Shown here one piece after another: positions 8,290-11,298 of a DNA stretch of 11,298 nt. Location of the stretch: contig BNWW01000056.1 of the NCBI GenBank assembly GCA_025999115.1, forward strand, positions 1 to 11,298. The letters are read 5' to 3'. The notes beneath the pieces are model-generated. The model did no database searches. It saw only the letters and a program-made list of their open reading frames with translations, and had not been told where the DNA came from. The DNA is from Bacteroidia bacterium (GTDB lineage: Bacteria; Bacteroidota; Bacteroidia; Bacteroidales; Azobacteroidaceae). The position numbers and the translations under genes were made by a program. The first letter of the stretch is position 1. Each line of letters starts with the position of its first letter.

Positions 8290-8943
8290 ATGAAAAAACA
8301 AATGATGTTATTTGCTTTGTTGTTTTGCTGTTTTTCCTGCGTATCGCAAAAAAGGGAAATTATTGCTAAATCAACGATAAAATTAGAAGGCAAAAATACA
8401 AATATCCGGGATTTAATTGAAATTGACGGATACTATTCATCTTTGGAACATCGCACCAAAGGAGGGACAATGTTTTTTGAAGATGGTATATTTGTTAATT
8501 TTAGTTTTGATATAGATGTTTCGGAAGAGGATATAAAAGCAAACATGTCCAAGTCTGTAGCAGGTCGGATAAAAAACAATCAACTTCAATGGGGTAGTTG
8601 GTTGGGGGTTTATACAATAGAAGGCGATACAATTATTGTACACTATTATATGAGAGGTAGCTGGTGGACACCTTGGTATGCAAGTGAAGTACGATTCAAA
8701 GTCATAGACAGGACCACAATATTACCAATATATTTAAGAGATTTCTTATTAACAGAAGAGCAGTATTATAAAGAGTATAATAGGAGTCCGTGGATAAAAA
8801 ATAAAATTGCTTGTTTCCATCCAGCCAATTCTTTACCTTCTTCCGATTGTTGGTTAAAAGAAGAAAAATGGATTTGGAGAAATGAATCGAATTGGAAAAA
8901 CTACATGAAGATGATAGAGCAGAAAAAAGCAAACAAGAAATAA
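8290..8943 (+). CDS. Lipoprotein of unknown family, immunity-protein candidate
   Basis: A 217-residue protein. I chose the ATG at 8290 over an in-frame ATG at 8200, because 8290 begins a clear lipoprotein signal peptide and the earlier start lies inside the Rhs gene. The leader MKKQMMLFALLFCCFS is followed by Cys 17 in a F-S-C lipobox, so signal peptidase II processing and anchoring in a membrane facing the periplasm or surface are expected. The mature part has alternating strands with many aromatic residues: DGYYS (47-51), FFEDGIFVNFSFDIDV (62-77), GVYTIEGDTIIVHYY (106-120) and EVRFKVID (133-140). This suggests a compact beta-barrel or sandwich. The last part is Trp-, Lys- and Glu-rich. It begins 19 bases after the Rhs stop and is AT-richer than the Rhs shell. 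Its position directly behind a toxin tip makes it the best immunity candidate, acting outside the cytoplasm. I do not recognise a named family; a toxin-accessory or unrelated lipoprotein role remains possible. Confidence 0.5.
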   Translation: MKKQMMLFALLFCCFSCVSQKREIIAKSTIKLEGKNTNIRDLIEIDGYYSSLEHRTKGGTMFFEDGIFVNFSFDIDVSEEDIKANMSKSVAGRIKNNQLQWGSWLGVYTIEGDTIIVHYYMRGSWWTPWYASEVRFKVIDRTTILPIYLRDFLLTEEQYYKEYNRSPWIKNKIACFHPANSLPSSDCWLKEEKWIWRNESNWKNYMKMIEQKKANKK

Positions 8944-8966
8944 AAATTAAATAAATATTTTGAACA

Positions 8967-9737
8967 ATGAAAAAACAGTTATGTGTCTATCTGTGTTTAG
9001 TGTTGGCTATTGTTTCTATACAAGGACAAAATAGCGAGCAAAAAACACGCACAGTAAGAAGAACAACTATTGAGCAGAAAACAGCAATTACAATCATTGA
9101 GCAAAATGAAGATTTTGCGGTTTCCGAAAAGCAGCAAGAATTTTATTTCATCGAGGAAGCGTTTCCGCAAGACAATAATCGATGGCTTGCCACATTGGAA
9201 GGATACTGTACAAATACAAAAAAATCAAATCTGGAAAATTTATTTTATGATTTTTGGAAAACAGCGAATGAATTAGGGGCTAATTCTTTTTACATTGACG
9301 ATTTTTATAATACGCCGGATTCCATATCGGTAACGATTTCTGTTTTCAATTTGACGGAAAAGGAATTGGACGAAAATTACGCATTGTATCCTTGTAACAA
9401 TCTTTATGTATTCGGAGACTTGATTACTTCACCATCCAATAAAGGACGGAATTTTACCGTGAATAAAGAAAAAATCACGGTATATCCTTTGTCCTATTAT
9501 CTCTATCGAAGTGATGAGGGAGAAAAAGTAAACATCAGCATTGGAGGTGTTTTTGGTAGTGGCTATACTCGAAAAGCAGAGGCAAATAAACCATCTATCT
9601 ATTTGTCGTTAGGGGGATTAAAAGTCAGACCTGGGATTACTCCCGGGGGTGCAGGATTAAGTTTCAGTACAGGAAGTATTTTTCCTTTGGATATGAATTT
9701 CGGACAATTTTTGGTTGAAATACTAAAGGATGAATAA
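8967..9737 (+). CDS. Exported protein of unknown function following the toxin locus
   Basis: A 256-residue protein with a Sec signal peptide at residues 1-20 (KKQ, then LCVYLCLVLAIVS, cleavage near IQG/Q). There is no lipobox. The mature part starts with a Thr/Gln/Glu-rich stretch (21-58). A mixed region follows with L-E-G-Y-C (77-81), an amphipathic helix N-L-F-Y-D-F-W-K-T-A-N-E-L-G-A-N (91-106) and strands such as SISVTISVFNL. The end (~187-250) has Gly-rich strands (ISIGGVFGSGYTRK, IYLSLGGLKV, PGGAGLSF) that recall a beta-sheet or outer-membrane association. It starts 23 bases after the lipoprotein stop in the same AT-rich, A-leader style, so the two are likely co-transcribed and may have moved together. 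It may be a second immunity or accessory protein. No family is recognised. Confidence 0.5.
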   Translation: MKKQLCVYLCLVLAIVSIQGQNSEQKTRTVRRTTIEQKTAITIIEQNEDFAVSEKQQEFYFIEEAFPQDNNRWLATLEGYCTNTKKSNLENLFYDFWKTANELGANSFYIDDFYNTPDSISVTISVFNLTEKELDENYALYPCNNLYVFGDLITSPSNKGRNFTVNKEKITVYPLSYYLYRSDEGEKVNISIGGVFGSGYTRKAEANKPSIYLSLGGLKVRPGITPGGAGLSFSTGSIFPLDMNFGQFLVEILKDE

Positions 9738-9890
9738 ATCTATTTCACACAGAAAAAAGGGCGCAAAGAAATCAACCTCTGTTCGCCATAGCGTGCTAAT
9801 TTTGCGAAGTCGTTCGGCATAGCGTCTTTTCGCTACATCGTTGCTAAAAGCGAGGCCCCTTGGTTCGGCGTAGGCTCCGCCTACGTCAGG
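9738..9890. repeat. Intergenic repeat-like segment with three related units and two hairpins
   Basis: This non-coding stretch lies between converging genes. Three units of the form GTTCGSCRTAG start at 9781, 9812 and 9863; the first two match at 12 of 13 bases (9781-9793 and 9812-9824). It also contains a TAGCG/CGCTA stem (9820-9835) and a perfect CGTAGGC/GCCTACG stem with a three-base loop (9869-9885). Its G+C-rich blocks differ from the flanking AT-rich DNA. It looks like a small dispersed intergenic repeat, and it abuts the stop codon of the truncated kinase-like gene. I see no open frame of note and no clear tail of T residues, so terminator function is uncertain. Confidence 0.5.
9869..9885. 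other. Perfect 7-base inverted repeat with 3-base loop
   Basis: CGTAGGC, loop TCC, GCCTACG. This GC-rich stem can form on either strand between converging transcription units. No run of T follows on either strand, so it is not a standard intrinsic terminator. It is more likely the end of the repeat element at 9738-9890, although it could slow or protect transcripts from both sides. Confidence 0.5.
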
Positions 9891-10214
9891 CTAAGATATA
9901 AAATAAACCAATCCAATGGAAACCGGAAGTAAATATGCGCCGCAAGTTTTCCTGTTTACAGAGTTGATAGAAGCAAATAAATGCGTCCTGTATCCAATAT
10001 AAAGTATCGAAAATGTTATTATTATTATTCCTAAAACATACCAGTGAGAGGAAAAACAACTCGTTGCAAATAAACAGGATAAAGTAGCAAGTGTATGAGC
10101 CAGTTTGCGAGTGTATTCAACAGCAACGCCTCTTTTATGTAAAAATTCACATAAAATAATTATAAGTGAAAAACAGGACAAAAACAAAAAACAATAAAGT
10201 AATTGTTGGTTCAT
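9891..10214 (-). CDS. Dolichol/phytol-kinase-like membrane protein, apparently truncated
   Basis: A 107-residue integral membrane protein. Hydrophobic segments lie at about residues 4-23, 40-54, 58-76 and 91-106. The pattern E-Y-T-R-K-L-A-H (33-40) and N-R-K-T-C-G-A-Y-L-L-P-V-S (87-99) fits the SEC59/VTE5-type CTP-dependent lipid (dolichol, phytol) kinases, which are related to CdsA. That family usually runs to about 200 residues or more. Here the second half, including the conserved acidic 'ADA..' region, is missing. The TAG stop is the first codon after the repeat segment at 9738-9890, which suggests that repeat insertion or deletion cut the gene. The ATG at 10212-10214 overlaps the stop of the CdsA-like gene (ATGA), so translation is coupled. 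It is likely inactive as a kinase, or it is the remaining half of a split protein. The family call is moderate, resting on motifs and neighbours. Confidence 0.5.
   Translation of the reverse strand: MNQQLLYCFLFLSCFSLIIILCEFLHKRGVAVEYTRKLAHTLATLSCLFATSCFSSHWYVLGIIIITFSILYIGYRTHLFASINSVNRKTCGAYLLPVSIGLVYFIS
10211..10214 (-). promoter_or_regulatory. ATGA stop/start overlap
   Basis: On the minus strand the ATG of the kinase-like gene and the TGA of the CdsA-like gene share four bases. This supports the chosen start and indicates that the three lipid genes evolved as one coupled unit before the last was shortened. Confidence 0.5.
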
Positions 10215-10939
10215 GATATTTTGAAAAACAGATTGACCAGATAAATAAACGTACCGGCTACAATAAAACTGTCAAACCGGTCTAAGAAACCACCATGTTC
10301 GGACAACGCCGAACTAAAATCTTTCACTCCATACACTCTTTTAATACACGAAGCGGCTAAGTCGCCGGCAAAGGAAAACAAACAGATACCTAATCCAAGC
10401 ATAATTGCTTCCAATAGAAAAAATCCCATTATTGTCCCTGTAATGAAAAATGTACAAACAGACATAAACAAGCCTCCGTACAATCCTTCATACGTCTTAT
10501 TGGGACTTATTAGGGGACATATCTTGTGCTTTCCAAATAATTGTCCGGCAATCTGGCAAAAAGCGTCAAACGTACAAACCGTAGATAAAGTGTATAATAA
10601 TACAGATTGAGATAAGCAGCTGAAAAAATAAAATCCAACGGAAACCAAAGCATACATCCAAAGAATTAAATAAAAAACAATGCTGTTTTTAGGATTATTT
10701 CTTTGAATACGGACAAGTTCAATCAATCCTGCAAAAACGATTAACAAACAGACCCATGGAAAGACATTGGGAATGAAGCAAATACATCCATACAGAAAAA
10801 TAACGATGAAGAAGTAGGTAATATATTTTATCCGGTTCTTTTTTCGTTCTGTCGAATTTTGCTTTTTCCCTGCAAAATAAATACCAATACCTCCTAAAAA
10901 GAAAAACAGCAGGATGATATAGAATAAACTCCAATTCAT
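10211..10939 (-). CDS. CdsA-like phosphatidate cytidylyltransferase (CDP-diglyceride synthase family)
   Basis: A 242-residue multi-pass membrane protein that should catalyse CTP + phosphatidate (or a similar lipid phosphate) to CDP-lipid + pyrophosphate in the inner membrane. Hydrophobic segments fill residues 4-23, 39-57, 61-76, 86-108, 112-132, 154-172, 176-192 and 224-240. The family signature is clear at 197-223: S-x-I-K-R, K206-D207, then E-H-G-G-F-L-D-R-F-D, with the metal- and substrate-binding Asp/Lys/His residues present. S-P-N-K-T-Y-E-G (145-152) and Q-L-F-G-K-H-K (133-139) are also typical. The usual Pro/Gly two residues before the His is Ser 213. The protein is somewhat shorter than common housekeeping CdsA. 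It overlaps both neighbours by four bases (ATGA at 10936-10939 and 10211-10214), marking a coupled operon with a CDP-alcohol phosphotransferase-like gene. It may therefore serve a dedicated lipid pathway rather than general phospholipid synthesis. Confidence 0.5.
   Translation of the reverse strand: MNWSLFYIILLFFFLGGIGIYFAGKKQNSTERKKNRIKYITYFFIVIFLYGCICFIPNVFPWVCLLIVFAGLIELVRIQRNNPKNSIVFYLILWMYALVSVGFYFFSCLSQSVLLYTLSTVCTFDAFCQIAGQLFGKHKICPLISPNKTYEGLYGGLFMSVCTFFITGTIMGFFLLEAIMLGLGICLFSFAGDLAASCIKRVYGVKDFSSALSEHGGFLDRFDSFIVAGTFIYLVNLFFKIS
10936..10939 (-). promoter_or_regulatory. ATGA stop/start overlap
   Basis: On the minus strand the ATG of the CdsA-like gene and the TGA of the upstream phosphatidyltransferase-like gene share four bases. 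This implies translational coupling and fixes the CdsA-like start. Confidence 0.5.
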
Positions 10940-11298
10940 TTGGTTGCATTTTTATTTCTCAACACCCAGTAAAGACCTTTGACATTTGACCGCATCTTTT
11001 TTATAATCAGTTGTATCATAATATGTTCTGAAAAAGCTAAAATGCCCCAAATGATCATAATGTAATAAAATACAGGATAAAAGCCTAAAAGGAATAATAC
11101 AATGAAAAAAATGCCTTGTATGTAACCGCCTATTTTCCATGAATATAAATGCAGGCTGGGCAATCGTCCAAACTTGATTAATGAAAGAATATGGGCAAAA
11201 CAAAGCAAGAAAATAAAAACAAAAAAACTATGCAGGTATGGTTGAAAATCCAACGCCTTGAAAAGGAAAACACCTGTAATGGCAGCTATGTATGTTCC
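10936..11298 (-). CDS. CDP-alcohol phosphatidyltransferase-like membrane protein (5' partial)
   Basis: The frame stays open to the window edge (residues G-T-Y-I-A-A-I-T-G-V... at the edge). A TTG at 11251-11253 could serve as a start, but the sequence before it reads as a continuing membrane segment, so the true start lies outside. About 120 C-terminal residues are visible, with hydrophobic segments around A-A-I-T-G-V-F-L-F, H-S-F-F-V-F-I-F-L-L, G-I-F-F-I-V-L-F-L-L and Y-I-M-I-I-W-G-I-L. The stretch S-L-I-K-F-G-R-L-P-S-L-H-L-Y-S-W-K resembles the loop after the active-site helices in some bacterial CDP-alcohol phosphatidyltransferases. The catalytic D-G-x2-A-R-x8-G-x3-D-x3-D motif would be upstream, outside the window, and cannot be confirmed. 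The stop codon overlaps the ATG of the CdsA-like gene. The likely role is transfer of a phospholipid moiety from a CDP-lipid to an alcohol headgroup. Confidence 0.5.
   Translation of the reverse strand, partial: GTYIAAITGVFLFKALDFQPYLHSFFVFIFLLCFAHILSLIKFGRLPSLHLYSWKIGGYIQGIFFIVLFLLGFYPVFYYIMIIWGILAFSEHIMIQLIIKKMRSNVKGLYWVLRNKNATK

Noticed and set aside
8437..8932. Minus-strand open frames opposite the lipoprotein gene
   Set aside because: Low-complexity Leu/Ser/Phe/Asn translations typical of AT-rich antisense; the plus-strand gene has a convincing lipoprotein leader.
9869..9885. Intrinsic terminator shared by the converging units
   Set aside because: The stem is good but no T run follows on either strand, so it is recorded only as an inverted repeat.
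11251..11253. TTG as the start of the phosphatidyltransferase-like gene
   Set aside because: The frame remains open to the window edge with hydrophobic, membrane-like residues before the TTG, so the gene most likely starts outside.

Overview
The window looks like a chromosomal accessory region from a member of the Bacteroidota, most likely Bacteroidales. The evidence is a Bacteroidota-type fibre protein with a C-terminal 'ADFVF...HLPGIP' domain, a type 9 secretion (T9SS) type A sorting domain, a signal-peptide-bearing Rhs protein with an N-terminal segment typical of this phylum, an outer-membrane-type lipoprotein, and mostly A-rich leaders without Shine-Dalgarno sites. No rRNA, tRNA, CRISPR array, integrase or transposase was seen.

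Bases 1-9737 hold five plus-strand genes packed like one transcription unit. They are: the 3' part of a repeat-rich fibre-like protein (1-1281); a small secreted protein with a T9SS sorting domain and a lone YD-repeat-like motif (1295-1729); a giant 2178-residue SpvB/FG-GAP/TcdB-mid/Rhs protein (1734-8270) ending in a C-terminal domain that resembles polymorphic toxin type 23; a lipoprotein of unknown family (8290-8943); and a second exported protein of unknown family (8967-9737). The first three genes are separated by only 13 and 4 bases. The simplest reading is a polymorphic toxin locus. The Rhs shell encloses or carries the toxin tip, the two AT-richer genes downstream are immunity or accessory candidates, and the upstream fibre and T9SS proteins may help with surface display or delivery. 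That last role is inference.

Bases 9738-9890 form a short non-coding stretch. It contains three related 'GTTCGSCRTAG' units and two hairpins, and it separates the plus-strand unit from a converging minus-strand unit.

Bases 9891-11298 (minus strand) hold a three-gene lipid cassette joined by two ATGA stop/start overlaps. In transcription order it encodes a CDP-alcohol phosphatidyltransferase-like membrane protein (5' end outside the window), a CdsA-like phosphatidate cytidylyltransferase with a nearly complete family signature, and a dolichol/phytol-kinase-like protein of only 107 residues. The last ends exactly where the repeat begins and looks truncated. Together they suggest synthesis of a CDP-activated lipid and transfer of its lipid moiety to an alcohol headgroup; the product cannot be told from the sequence.
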